A stretch of DNA of 64,000 nucleotides from Trichaptum fuscoviolaceum. Taxonomy: Eukaryota > Basidiomycota > Agaricomycetes > Hymenochaetales > Trichaptaceae. The position numbers and the translations under genes were made by a program. The DNA lies in assembly GCA_910574455.1 (NCBI GenBank), contig CAJSYZ010000003.1:1054001-1118000 (forward strand), in the 5' to 3' direction. The notes under the pieces are model-generated. The model was not told the DNA's origin. It ran no database searches and saw only the letters and a program-made list of their open reading frames with translations. Shown here in pieces: positions 8,486-21,788 of the stretch; position 1 is the stretch's first letter, and each line of letters starts with the position of its first letter.

Positions 8486-11179
8486 GACTGTCGCCACGTA
8501 TATTGACAATAGAGAGTTAGGTCATCATAGACTACAATATAGCGAACGGTATGTATCACCCACCAAAAGGGAGTAAGTATGAGTGAGTGACCCAGTCCCC
8601 TCGGGATATAGACACGCTCTGTATTGGTAGTAGCTTGTGGAAGTGGAAGTTGTTGTAGCAACTTGAACTTGCTTGGGCCGATCGAATGATTGTGGTTCAA
8701 GAACGTTTCGGAATTTGCCGAGAACAGCCCTCGGCACCGAAAGAAATGATCGGCGTTCAAGTTAATCCGAGTTTTCTTCCGTCACTAATACAATAATACA
8801 CACAACGCACGTTAACTGGACATATTCACAGTATGTAAGGGCAACAGACAGTATAGTATGAAGACTTATCGGATACAATAAGACTGAGGACTTGGAAGTG
8901 GAATATTTGCACCGTAAGTCAAGAAGAAGGATGATTTTGAAACTCACCTGGAAGCAAGTACAAAGACCTGCAAGGACGACAGTTCCATTCTATATTTCCC
9001 TCGTGCTATATATGATATCTTGATAGATATCGATAGAGTTCGATGTGGTGATGTTCATCCCATGTTAAGCGAGACTTGCGATATACTTGCCCACTTACCG
9101 TCTAATGTTCCTTGCACGTGGAGCGGAGAGAGGAGGGCATAGTATCGCACTTAGGGACAGTGCGATGCAGGATTATCTTTGACAGCGTCCTTGGCATACA
9201 GACCGACCAAAGCCCATAGGTCATCAAAGTGCCTCGTGGCGCATTCCAAGTTTGCGGCATCTTCACCAAGGCTAAGTGCAATTTAGTGTACGCAAAATAG
9301 ATCGGCCAGTAAGCACAACGTTAGTCGAGAGATATGTAGGTATCCGAACTTAGCTGATGAGGTAGATTTGTGGAAGTTCCGTCTTCCACAATTCTGTGCA
9401 CAAATAAAGAGGAAAAGGGGGTTCAACCTGAGATGTGAACGAAGTTGACCACATGCAAGATCATCGGCACCGGATATATCCAGTCGGGTGAGCGGACTGA
9501 ACTTCGCTCCGACTCTCCGCTTGGGCGATATGACAATAGGTCATGATGCCAGCTTTATCCCCGTCGATTGCCGCTGACCACCTTGTCCTTCATCAAAGTG
9601 GCCCCTCCGAGTGACACGTATCTAGAAAGTGGCAAGCCTGGATGGAGATCTGGTGTTGCACATGTGCCTAACACGCCTTCTAGTCAAGTTAGGATGGTTC
9701 ATGGAGCTGCTGCGGGCTTTATCTGTATGCATTCAGATGAGGTCACATCGTCGCTCTGATCTTGCGTTTGCTCAAGTGAAGATGCTAATGATTCAAGTCA
9801 GAGGACTTAAGGCGGACGAAGAAGAAACGCCAGGGCGAGGGGAGCTGAGAAATACAAGCTAGGATTCTGAGGTGTCAACTCTTGCATTACTTACCGGAAG
9901 ATGAAGGTCGTAAGCTTTTGTCCTGGTGGAGTCGAAAGATAGTCCTAGCACGACGGTACAATAAATGAGTTCAGATTATTCGGAGTTGTGTTATTTACTT
10001 AACGCTGTCGAAAAATGAATGTCGTACATCCGTTCATGATCAAGAACAGCAGCTGATCACTCTCCTGTAAAGTTACAGATTAGAATCCGGAGCATCCGGT
10101 TATACAAATGCCATAGAGAACGAATTGTTCTGCATTATTACGCTTACCGGAGGTCCTTTTCTTCACCGAAGGTAAGCGGTAAAGTTCAGTGCGTCGACTC
10201 GAAAGGAGGCCCCCGAACAAATTTTCCCTCGCATAAAAATATTCAAGCAATTCAATTCCAGTATTTCGAGTGCGATTGTTGAAGACAAGTTTAGTCATGT
10301 CTTGCTAGTCAGTGATAATATTAGCGCCCATAGATGTATGCCAAGAAGAGTACTTAGCCAACTTACTTTGACAGTACCGCGATCGCGGTTCAGTTCTACG
10401 GAAGAGTCTGTAGCAAAACAACCGCTAAAGGAACGAAGATGGGGAGAATACTTGGGAAGATCCATGCGCTAAAAAGATATTCTCGCGCAAGGCTAGACTT
10501 CAGCTTCTCTTGAGCTCATGTATCTCCTCGTCGCACATCGTATATGCGTGATGCTAGTTCCTTGGTGCAGAGATAAGTCGTCATGGAAGAGCCATGTGAA
10601 GATGAGGATCTGAATGTGGAAGCACATTGTCTTCAATCGAATGACGTAGAGAACCCGAAGTCCTTCGCAAAGGAGATTCGACTTTCCCAGCAGATCCAAG
10701 GTTGCCAATCTCCAACACCTATTTGACCACTTTCATATAGTTCATAGGAGTGCAAGAACTAGAAGAACCACAGTCTTATCATCAGTGTAAGAAAAGAATC
10801 AATTTTCATGAAGGGTGATCGTGATATATGAAGTGCAACTTACCGCAGATGACATGTGACTGCATTCACTATGAGCGACGGGAAGACTTCTCAACTTCTA
10901 TCTCAATGTCCTATGGTATTGCGCTGGCACTTGTATGGTCAAGTGAGCAAGAATTGCATTCCGAAGCATTGAGTAGTCGAAATACTTACCAGATTCATTG
11001 TATTGCTTTGTAGTTCCCTGGTGAGCCAGAATATCATCCAATGTATTTCGGCCGAATATCAGCCAGTTGACTCAGGTAGGAATCAGGTGTCAATATTTTT
11101 CTCCGTGGCTTACCCTTTTGGTATGTTTCTGAGGTGTTGAAGCGCTCGCGGTAGCGTCACCTGAGACTTTACCCTTGGC
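8486..11179. other. Gene-poor stretch with minus-strand splice-like motifs
   Basis: No complete gene can be built. On the minus strand several good 5' splice motifs occur (GGTAAG/GTAAGT types near 9097, 9893, 10147, 10360, 10838 and 10985), and some flanking pieces read like protein, for example RNTLDDILAHQG just before the motif at 10985. The intervening pieces carry stops in every frame. This could be a decayed multi-exon gene or a spliced non-coding RNA. Confidence 0.35.
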
Positions 11180-13121
11180 TTAAGGATATTTTGATGGAAA
11201 ACAGGTAGGTCTGACTCGAATAAACCACTGGCAAAGATGACTGTGGCATAGGCGAAAATGGGCGAAGCTGAAGAAGAAACACATTGCCACTGGCAGTGGC
11301 AATACCAGTGTGAGAAAAGTGTACTTTAGTAGTATTTGAAACGTGTCACAGTAACTTAAATTACAGTAGTAGTAGTAATAGTAGTATGACCCCGAACACC
11401 TCACCATGTTTAAACGCAACAGCAATGTCACTTCTTCTCTTCTCTGCCTGTCATCAACTTTAAAGCTGCCTCTTCAACATACTTATAGCAATGTCTCTTT
11501 GTCCAAATCATGGATATAGGCTAATATTTAAAACAGAGGGGAGGGGAGAGGAGCATTTTGTCATTAATGGGTAATGGATTCGTTCACTCACTGTGGATTG
11601 AGTGAGTGTTTCGGAATTCTCTCATGGAAGCAAACTAACAAAATATTTAAACACAAGTGAACGGTGCGTAGGTGATGCGTACATGTGAGCGCTTACTGTC
11701 ATTCGGTATACTGATCTCTGATTTCCCCACGATATAGTATGTCAATTCGTCTAATCTACAGCTTTTCCCTCGAATGCATTCGTGTAACATGCCTATCATA
11801 AAATAGGTACAGAAATACTTTTCATATCAACGGTCGATCCGAATGGTGTAAACTATTGATCGACGCTCCATGGTACGTGTGAGTTGTTCAGAGTATAATT
11901 AGCTACTCGACGACAGGCTGTTGTCCTATGGTACAGTTCACTTACTGTCACATGGTTAACAACCGGTCACTTCTTCTTTTTGAGTGCATAACTTTGTAAT
12001 TCAGAGGTTTTTGGTACTTTGAATTACAGTGAGCTTTAGTCTGATATGATTCCATTTGTTTTACAATCAGTCAAAGAATTAGCTTGTGCTGAAGCTCAGA
12101 TATGAATATTTCCGCTGAGGCACTCCAACTTTATTTGAACTTGGCCTAATACCTAACAACCGGTCACCGTGGGAATACCCTTGTAGCTGGTCGTGTATCT
12201 GGGCCGACCTGCAAGAGAATAAGAGATGGCTATAAGAAATACTGCTCAGACACACACACCTGGTAGTTGATCAAACCCCATTGTTCAAGGAAAGCATGGA
12301 CATGCATGATTGACCCAGCATGGTGAAGTATCTCTCGTGGTCGAGCTACCGTGGGAATTGTGGTAGGCACAGCGTGAACTGCGTTGTGTCAATGAAGGGA
12401 TTGAAGAAATTCTTCCGTGAGGATCAGTTTTGCGCCAATTATTATTATAAAAGATGCCTATGGAAGCCAGTGTGGTGCAGAGTATAGCTTCTGAATTATA
12501 ACGCTGATAATATATTATTTATAACACAATTCAATCTTCATTAACAATGTATCAAATATATGTACTGAAATTTGCCCCATAGTTTTACAGCGTTCAACAA
12601 GCCCGTAAATTCACCAAAAATTCATAGAGTTAGTGAGAGAATACATTAATAGTATATATGCTGTTGGATTTTTAAGATATATGTTATTCACATTTTAATG
12701 ATGTAGACACTACTAAGGTCACAGAATCTATTGTGAACTTTGTAGCCCTGCATATATGCATGATTATATCTCAGTCAGTGATGTAACCTACTCACTAGTT
12801 GAATATTTCAGCAGCTAAGGTACTATGGCATATCTCTCAGAAGACAGAATTGTAGTTAGAGGTGCAGATCTCGAGCTATTCTTGAAGAATTCGGGTGAAA
12901 GTTCCTTAACATCCTTATTTTGGAAATCATCCCGGAAATTTCCACAAATCTTCATGCCCTACCAGAAATCAAAAGCAGATTCAAAAATAAAATTCATATT
13001 ACAGTAGCTAATGTCCAATTGTTGGCTTCTACAAAAAAAATTGAGCATCACAGTGTCTTAATTATGTGTAGAAGCTCGGTGACCGTTTGATGGCCTTGAC
13101 CGTTTGTTGACCACGTGACAG
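11180..13121. other. AT-rich intergenic DNA with a repeated 14-mer
   Basis: A GTA-type microsatellite lies at about 11365-11387. The 14-mer TAACAACCGGTCAC occurs exactly at 11957-11970 and 12154-12167, with a partial inverted match (CGGTGACCGTTTG) at 13077-13089. The stretch 12430-12760 is very AT-rich. No gene is supported. Confidence 0.5.
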
Positions 13122-13523
13122 TAGAGGCCGCTACTTTTGTGCACCAAATTTGGTCCATGGAAAAAAAAGATATTAAAAAACCCTTTAGTAGAAATGCTCC
13201 TTTTCACGAAAGGAGCAATCCCTCTAAAGGAATTAATATTTGAAGCAAAATTGAAGGAGTTATTTTTAAAGGCCTCGATCCAATTTGGCGATGCCTTACA
13301 AATATACCATTTATCGTAGTTATTAATGACTAACATCTATTTTAAGCCTTCTATTTCTTCCATCTGACCTTCTCATCTTTTTCCCACTTCTTCTAGACCC
13401 CTTTTTATTGCAGTTTTGGACTTTTCAGAGCAAACGGGATTGCCTCGAATATTTTCGGATTTAAATTTATTTTAAGGTTGACCAAAATTGAAATTGGCGT
13501 CTGCCCCAAAGTAGCGGCCTCTA
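13122..13523. mobile_element. Candidate MITE with 16-bp terminal inverted repeats
   Basis: The 5' end TAGAGGCCGCTACTTT (13122-13137) is repeated as its exact reverse complement at 13508-13523, and the match extends imperfectly inward. The element is about 402 bp, AT-rich inside and has no transposase frame. The outermost TA could be a target duplication, as for Tc1/mariner or pogo elements, and flanking CAG and CTG hint that the ends might lie a few bases further out. Length, inverted ends and lack of coding capacity fit a non-autonomous DNA transposon. The superfamily is uncertain. Confidence 0.6.
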
Positions 13524-16500
13524 AGTGAACTGTACCATACTTTTGCTTCTGTTCCCAGGTCGTTTCCGCGCTGTGGTGTATACTTGTCGCAATTACCGCG
13601 TAAGGATAATTCTGTCATGGCATCAATCTATCACTTCTGTTAACTAACATTACAAGACGGTCCCCTCCAAATCAGACCTCAGGCTCGCAAGAAATCACGA
13701 TGGACATGGCATGCGCGCGAGTGTCGGTCAGTACGGACACCAGCACGGGCGGTGATTCTTAATTCCAGCAGTACCTTTTAATGGCTCTCACGCCAACGCT
13801 ATGGCATTTGCTCCCTATGATCTGCACTGTGCAACGCAATTGGAAGGGCTGCCAATGTGCGAGCTCTCCGGCTCTCACATAGCAGCTTCCTGGGCGCTCT
13901 ATCGATTCGCGGGTCATTGTGTCAATGCCGAGCCATCTTTTTCTTCGCTGAGTATCCATTCTCGAAATACCCTTTTGTAACCTAGGGTTAACAGAACGTA
14001 ATAATGAGCTGCCATGTGCTGAAGATGATTGAGTATAAGTAGTAGACCAGGACTTTTATTCCACCTTTCTAAACAAAAGCTTGTAAGATACCCGACTTCA
14101 TAATCATTGATCTTACTAGGTGTCCTGAATACCCAGAGATCGTGCAGCAATTAGTGTATCTCATATACTCGCGTGCAATTTCTTTGAGCAAAACCAAAAT
14201 TGAATTCATACTGTATATTTCGCCATGAATACAATTATCTACGAACTCCCCTCTTCCCCCAAATCTTTACGCTTCCCTTCTTTTGAAGAAAATTAGTATC
14301 AAGCCAATGATCAGCGCAAACTGTTAGGCGAAAATTGCTTCCTATCAATGTGATTCAATTGTGCCTGTTTCGTCCGAAGCGAGTGTTGTCTCTGGACTCT
14401 GAATTGTTGTCAAGCTCGGCGTTCCCGGGGGTAAATCATCGTGCTCGTTGGCACCTAGACAGATAGTATACTGTACTTATGTATCTGACTGGCCATCTTC
14501 TTTTCCTGTCAAAGGGAGAAGAAGCCAACTGCAGCCGGGGTGATTCAGTTTAAATATATGTATACACAACTGCATGTACATCAGGCATGGCCCTTGTGCA
14601 CCTTCGCATCATCCAGGCCAAGGTAAACAAAGTGCAGCATCACCGATCTAAGGCCGGAAACCATGGTAGCAACCATTTGCATCAAAAACTGAAAAAGTTT
14701 AAATTAGACCGGCTCGACCGACAATCACAGAATGGATCGTAGAAGGACGCATCCGGCATCTACATAGATCTAAGCGAGAAGAAGTAAACCTGTATCAGAA
14801 ACGAATTAAATGATTCTACTTGAGCGTTGTTCTGAAAAGCCAATTGTCCATTTCCACGGAGGTATCCTATAAGGGATGTCTCACAGAGCAGTGTCACAAG
14901 TTCAAGTTTGGTAGAGACAAGGAGCACAGCAAATTGAAGAGCAACACGGCTGTGCGGTTTCTTGTTTTACATTTGTTTTAAACATGATCTTCGATAGTCC
15001 CGGATTGAAGAATCATCTGGCTCGAGTCGCCATCCGAAGGTATGCAAGCCTTTTGAACGGCGATCCGTCCCGTCGCACGTACGAGACAGTGTTTGTTTTT
15101 CTTGTCCGGACCGAGAGCTTTAGACGACCCCTATTCTTCAGTTTGGGCTTAGACAACGGCGATAAGTATAGCCTCGGAGAACTGAGTTCATTTGCACCTG
15201 AATATGGTGTCTAAGGAGATGAGTATTGACATGCATGTGATGATACCACTTACATCCGAATGGCATATGAAGTATCCCTAAGAGGTTATTGTTAATCAAG
15301 GGTCGGCAGATCATCAGAGTTCTTAGAAAAAGAAGGAGAAGAAGAAAAAAGACATACAAATATCTTTTCTCCCGTTCGTCTTGATTCCCGAACAACCAAG
15401 GAATTACTGATACGAACAAACCCGGCGGCCACTAGTAGTCACGGAATACTGAGTGCAGCACAGTAGCGTGTAATTCTCGCGGTCACCGCGCAAAAAAAGT
15501 CCCTATAAAAAGTGAGAAGGCAGGCTCATGATCGGTGGTACTCTGTGAGTGGTAACAATCAAAAGAAGAAATGCGCTCGAGCGCATTCAGAATTCACTCA
15601 AGCTGCCGCGATTGGGACAGCATAAAACAAGTCAATATTGTTGTGTCAGAAGATATGCGTACCCTGACTTGATGACTTATTAGAACTTGAAGCCACCCCA
15701 TGGCTCTGTTTGTTTTTCTCCATGTAGGTAATCCCGCCGCAGGCACACGGAGCTCGAGCTGAAAGGAAGCGGACTGCGGCTCAGCACTGGCATGCTGCAC
15801 GGGATCGGCAGCCGTCCGGATGGGGAATGGTGCACCTAGATAGGACTACGATCATGTTAAGATCGCGTACAGCTTTTCCGGACCAGTCGTCGTGGCGTGG
15901 GTAGTATGGGCATGTAGAGCAATGGTACTGGTCGGCCACAAAGAACGATGCATTTCGTGTTGCGATCGACGCGGGGGTCCTACAAGGTTCTTGTGTCAGG
16001 GATGGTACTTGATGAGAAAGAGAAAAAAACGTTTTTTTCTGCGACTTGAACGTACCGTTCGTTCAAGTTGAAAGCCACATGATTAATCAATTTCCATATC
16101 TCCGAGTGGATATGTATAGGTAGTATACTCATGGACGGAATTGTAATTCATCGTCTTGAAACGAGCGGGAGAAGTGGTCTCATGGGGCAGATGGGTAGAC
16201 CGCAGTACTGAGAGCCCCTTGGAGGAAGGCGTTGAATACCATTCGTAAAAGGAAGTGTCTCCGAAATCCACGGAGTATTTTAGTCCCTACATGTAGTGTA
16301 TCAATACGCCGGTGTGTGCAGAGCTAATTGGCATATATCCGAATTCACCTGAAGACAAGAACTTCCTAGTTGGCATTTTGAGTCATTTCTTCGAAACATA
16401 GCACATTTAAAGGGATTGTCTATTTATAGGGAACAGATCAGCTTATTATACATTCGCTAACAAGGATGACATTAGAATGACTTACGATCTGTGTGTCGGG

Positions 16501-17205
16501 CATGCTCTTATCGTGCGACCGGAATATCCCCCGCCACGTCAATAATGGAAGGGAGTTTAGAGGATTACGCGCATCAAGCACGTGTATTGTATGTATACAT
16601 ATGTATATGTATGTCCATACAGATCGATTTTGAAAAGCATGAGGATCCATGCATGCGAAAGCAAGCCCGCCCGACCGGCGTCATCACGCTTCGAGCTTCG
16701 CGAAGCCCGCGACGATGATAGGAACCGCGATTGCAGTGATAAGCGACGTTGCTTCTGAGAGTTTGCGGCTGTAATGCCTTAGCTTCTTCTGGCATCTGGG
16801 GGTGCGGGTAATTAGCTGGCTGGACTTTGTGATACACACTGATTTGATCAGCTGCTGCTGCCATTGGAGATATGACGAAATGAGAGACCTACTTGTATAT
16901 GTATGTACATATATGTACATTACGAATGCATTGTAGCACGGTTTCCCAAAGCGATCGATGCGTCAGGCCAAGCTGCCAGACACGGTGCCCGCGAAATGCA
17001 TAGTTGCGCACTCACGACTCACGAGCGTGCGAAGGGCGGATGATTCGCTGATTGTCTCGGATCCTCGTTGGATGGGCATGCACATACGTATGTAGCTTCG
17101 TTCATTGACAGACAGACAGGGGGGGGGGACAGATGGAAGCTTGAAGACGAGGTGCATTAAGCTCAAGCTCAAGCGTGACGTTCGTGTTCATAGCCGGGGC
17201 AGTGA

Positions 17206-17234
17206 GATGAAATGAAATGAAATGAAATGAATGA
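17206..17234. repeat. (ATGAA)n microsatellite
   Basis: Five near-perfect ATGAA units in tandem. A short poly-G run lies about 90 bp upstream near 17120. Confidence 0.85.
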
Positions 17235-18880
17235 CGTCGACAGCGATCCAGACCGGGGTCAGGGGGTCACGCCCGATGAATTAATATTAGACACAGCTCA
17301 GCCGAGGGAGGACATTCCAACGTCTCGGCCGTATACCGTATACCTCGCGCAAAGCTTCTGACGTGCGTCATCCACGCGTGGTAGGGAAAGATGATGACCT
17401 CGGGTCACATTCTGAAGGAGGTCATCGCGGGCATGAAGGAAGCATCAGCCTTGTAATGCGTGGAGGTTTCCGAGACTCGTCGATGTATTATCGATGTTGA
17501 TCGATTGTCTCGTAGTTGGCTAGCTTCGCTGTTGCAGTGCGCAGGTAATGCATATCCTATAGCTCGGCGAGGAGATGTCCCAGACCGGTACAGGCTGTGG
17601 CAGTACCGATAGACCTTAAAGATATCCCATTATCCGTCCATTTCCGAAAGATGCCCCACATACACCCTAGTCTGGGTACTTTTCAAAGCTAGAATCGTTT
17701 CGATGATTAGCACCGATCCAATTCAAATGTCAGGAAATCACCGAACGTAGCGCACACCATCAATCGATGATTCATCCCCAGATCATTCACTTGTTTCGTC
17801 GGTCCCCAAACCATCCTTCCAACCAGAATAATGGATCTGCCACTGCGGTTCAGTGCAACAGGAAAAAGGGTTCATTTTTCGGAATCGAGTGTGGACCAGT
17901 GAGCTCTGAGTTCTGAATAAATGCTGTGTAGGGGGAGTTGCTTCAGTGCATAATGTGACCAGTTGGAAGATGTGTTTCAATGAGGAGTTAGGACGGACGT
18001 ACGCTGGCAGGACCTCGCGCAGTATGTCATGTTAATTTGCTATGACCAGAACCAGTGATCGATAGGCGAGGCGATGAAAACATTGAGCAATGTGCTAAAA
18101 GTTGTCACGGACCACAGGGCTTCTTTGCGCAGCGCCTCCTAATTTGTGCCAGAAGCAGTGCAGCTTGGAAGGAAAAGAAGTGCAGCGGAATGAAGTGGCA
18201 AGGGGGGAAGGTGCCGAGCGCTCGGATTCGTCCCAATGAATGATTTTCTGAGAGAGTCGGAAGAGAACGAAGCGATGAAGAGCTATTGTGTGAGTCACCC
18301 ATCACGCTAATGCTGCTGCGCGCAGCCCGTCCGCGCTCTCTCTCGAGCTTTCACAGATCGTCCGCAGAGCGAGAGCGCAGCCCATCCGTAGCATCCGCAA
18401 CATCCGCAAGCCCTGGTCGCTGGGGGGTCTTGTTCTTTGCCTCTGGGCAAGTGTGGGATTGGACTGACGTTTTTTCAAATGTCTGTTCTGGAGTCTGGAC
18501 GCTGCAAAGAGAGTGTGAATAAACTGTCCTCAGCGAATGAGGGGAGATACGTTACGCTATGCGAGACATACCGTGACTCACAACATACTGTAGTGTCGCA
18601 CCTACGCGCCGTCCATCTGGCTCATGGAACCATAGGCTCAGAACAGCCATATGCGCAGAACCCGTACAGCCCTCGCTTCGACTTCGGATTGCTCAAGGTT
18701 GCGGTTGGCTGAGCTGCGGTCATCCATACACGAAAGGGGCTTCAATCCGCTTCTTCTTCCCCCTTCTCCTCCCCTGTGTTCTTCTTTTTGATGTCGTTGG
18801 TGTTTGGAGTGCTGCGCGTGAGGAAGGAGCAGCGACTCGCCGACACTGCACTTTCCATGGCGCTGTTGTATGTTGTTTTA

Positions 18881-18904
18881 GCTCCGGCTCCGGCTCCGGC
18901 TCCG
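18881..18904. repeat. (GCTCCG)4 microsatellite
   Basis: Four hexamer units in tandem, inside non-coding sequence as far as can be judged. Confidence 0.85.
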
Positions 18905-19201
18905 GTTCTGCTGTGTCTTCGTGATGAAAGACGAGCTGTGCGTACGCCGTAGTCGCAGTCCGGGTCCCCGCAGCGGCAGAAGCAGAAGCGTAGTCTCCCG
19001 TCTCTTGCACCCGCACCTCGAAGTCTGATAGGCCAGAGAGATGGCTTCTTTGATGGATCATCGAGTCGAAGGCAAGATTCTGTGCGACTATTCCTATTCC
19101 CAGTCACGGTGGTACGTGCCGTGCTCGACTTCGTTCGTTGTATTCGGGATACGCTGAAATGGGATACAATGAGCACATATGTACATATGAATGTATTGTA
19201 C

Positions 19202-19219
19202 GTATGTATGTATGTATGT
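19202..19219. repeat. (GTAT)n microsatellite
   Basis: Short tetranucleotide run, preceded by several ATGTACAT-like words. Confidence 0.8.
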
Positions 19220-21788
19220 TTTTCCCCCGCTGCACAGGATTGCGAGGACGCGCGAATCCACATACCTGCATCGGGGAGGGATGTCAAATAGGGTCGTGGC
19301 AGTACAAGTTGGGGGTTAAGGGGGACGCACGACCAACGACCGACGACCAATGACCAACGACCTTCGTTCTCTCCTGTATTCCGTTTTCTGTCATCAGGGA
19401 ACGGGGGCTGCGCAGGAGCACGAGAAAACGATGAACCTTCCTATGCGATGCGATGTGATGTGGCTGGGTGTCAGTGTCCCCGGTTTGCTTTGTGGTATCA
19501 CACGCACCAGCAATATTTCTACCTACATAGTTGGTATGAACTACCGTGACCCGACCACCCCTTAGCCTGAGGTTACCGTTGAAGTCGAGTCTTTCGGCGT
19601 AAACCTAACGAAATTCCCCGGGGGGGGGGGGCGGGGGTCCGTAGGCTGCTATTCATGTCCGCTCTAAGAACTGATAACGTTCGCGGGCGATTACCTGGCC
19701 CCTGGGCTGTGCGATTGCGATTGCAGTTCGACATTTGTGCCCGTTTCCCTAACGCATTTGAGCGGAATCCTCGTACATTGAGACCAGGCGCTTAATTGCT
19801 ATTAGATCGGCCCCGGGGAAAGAAAGTGGGTACGGTGCGTGCCAGACGGTCCGACTAGTAGACTCTAAATTGTTCACTCACTCACTCACATTAGCTATGT
19901 ATACATACTACATAGTTGCACGCCTCCTTCGGGCCTTTGCGTTGTTTTCGGGTGTCGAGATTTATTCCCATACTGCTATCATACGCTTCGGAGTTGGGAG
20001 AGACGACTCGGATACCAGTGAGATAATCCCACCCGCGTCTAAACACGGACACGGAAAAGGCGACAGAAGAATTCGATTAAGAAAAAATATCCTCGCCCGG
20101 GCCATCAAGGAAGCTCGACTTGGTCACGGTGTCCAATCAATACCAGGAATCATTAGTGGTGTTTGTCTCCAGCCTGAGAAGTTCAGTGTTAGAATTCAGA
20201 GAAGTCGAAGTGAGTGCTCTGAGTGATTGGGTTTGATCGGGCTGGGCGCGTCAGTGTAATCAATGCAAGGAGAAGATGCGCGCGGATGGCCGCTGGTGCG
20301 CTGGTGCGCTGGTGAGCTGCCAGTGCTTCTGATATACGTGAGAGTGAGAGTTCAAGTTGAGTTCAACCGTGACATAATAGACTCTGGAACCTCTAACCGG
20401 TTTCGGTAACTTGAAGTTGCAGCTAATGATCAAGCATTGCATAAGCCTTGAAAAAACTGTGACACTGGCAGACTAGCAGACGTGATCGGGGTCCTTTAAC
20501 TGCAAGGATGATCGATGATCGTCGGTTTGAAGGCCTGCGCGCGCGGGTGCCGGACTCATTGACCGTCTCAGGCTCCAGGCTGCCACTGGCTGCTGGCAGT
20601 GGTCGCCGTGCACGTGGCACTGGCAAACTTCAGTGCTGTGCGCGCAACCCGGCCATGAATGTCAGAAAAGATACTGCATAATCGCATTCGCTTTATCCCG
20701 GATTTTTTAGCAGACAATTGCGCCAAGGATCACACCGGTTTGGATTATCTTCGTTTTCTCTATTTTTCTGTTTGACGGTGCGTCCCTATTAGACAGATCG
20801 GAACGTCAAATTGACCTTGAGGATCCTCGGATCGGGTGGGTCATGACAGGGAGATTGCAGGCAATGCACGGCACAGCCGAAGCATAGTACTTGGTATGTA
20901 CAAATTACGCGTATTTACATGTATTTATCGGAATGTTCTCGCCTCACTGGCATTATATAGCGAAGATGCTTGATCATATATGTGTGAAGTATATGTTCGA
21001 GAGTGCCAGCCCGAGTGAGCACCTCAGTTGAGGTACCCTGGCCCTTGAGCGGCGCTAAATTGCATTTGTGAGTGCGTGGATGGCTATCCGCGAGGATCCT
21101 TGGCTGACAGGCGGCTCGGAGTGACAAGCATGAGCAATGTATACGGACATGTATGCTTTTTCGCGCTGTACAGCCGCTGGTGGCTGGTATTTGGCAGTCC
21201 GAATGACCTTTACTATGTAGTACACGGGTCCTTGTTTTTGAATCGGCACGCTTTCGTTCGAGACAGCAAAGAAAGACGAGCAGAAGGAGAACGCCGGGAG
21301 CGGGCGGGCAGGAACTGCGGAGCTGGAAACTCTGAGAAAGAACAGAAAATCTAGACCCCAGACTTCCGATCCCCGACGCTCGATGCCGATTACCCGAGAC
21401 TTGCGAGCTAAAGAGACAGATCGGGAAGGCCGTGACCGTGACGCTCTCCTAATACAGTTAGCCCGAACACTGAACAGAAACTTCCGGGCAGAATCCGCCG
21501 GGACTCGAAAATCTTGAAGAAAATAGCCGGGAGCCGGAGCGCGGATTACACGCCGATCCTCGCTACCCGATCACCGGGGGGGCCAGCGTAAAGTCATTTC
21601 ATTTGAATCATTTCATCGCACGAGCCCCCCCCCCCCAGATCGGGGGTCATCACTATTTCGGGTATTTTATTAGGGTATCGTTTTCGAGCGTGGATGATTT
21701 TCCGAGACAGTGTTTTCCGGAATTGAGTTGGTGTTATGAGGTGTCGAGGATGATCTGTGTACGGACGGTGTAACCAGGCCAACAGCGA

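Larger units (their letters stand above)
13524..21788. other. Long gene-poor region
   Basis: About 8 kb without a supported gene. Many short open frames occur on both strands, none with a signal peptide, domain motif or convincing splice pattern. Simple repeats are annotated separately. The region becomes GC-rich towards 22 kb and probably includes distal regulatory DNA of the zinc-finger gene. Confidence 0.5.

Noticed and set aside
8458..8760. Minus-strand frame upstream of the DUF6914-like gene as its first exon
   Set aside because: No phase-compatible splice pair joins it to the 7964-8485 frame, which has its own ATG.
17100..19640. CRISPR-like or satellite array
   Set aside because: Only short microsatellites and homopolymer G runs are present; no spaced direct repeats.
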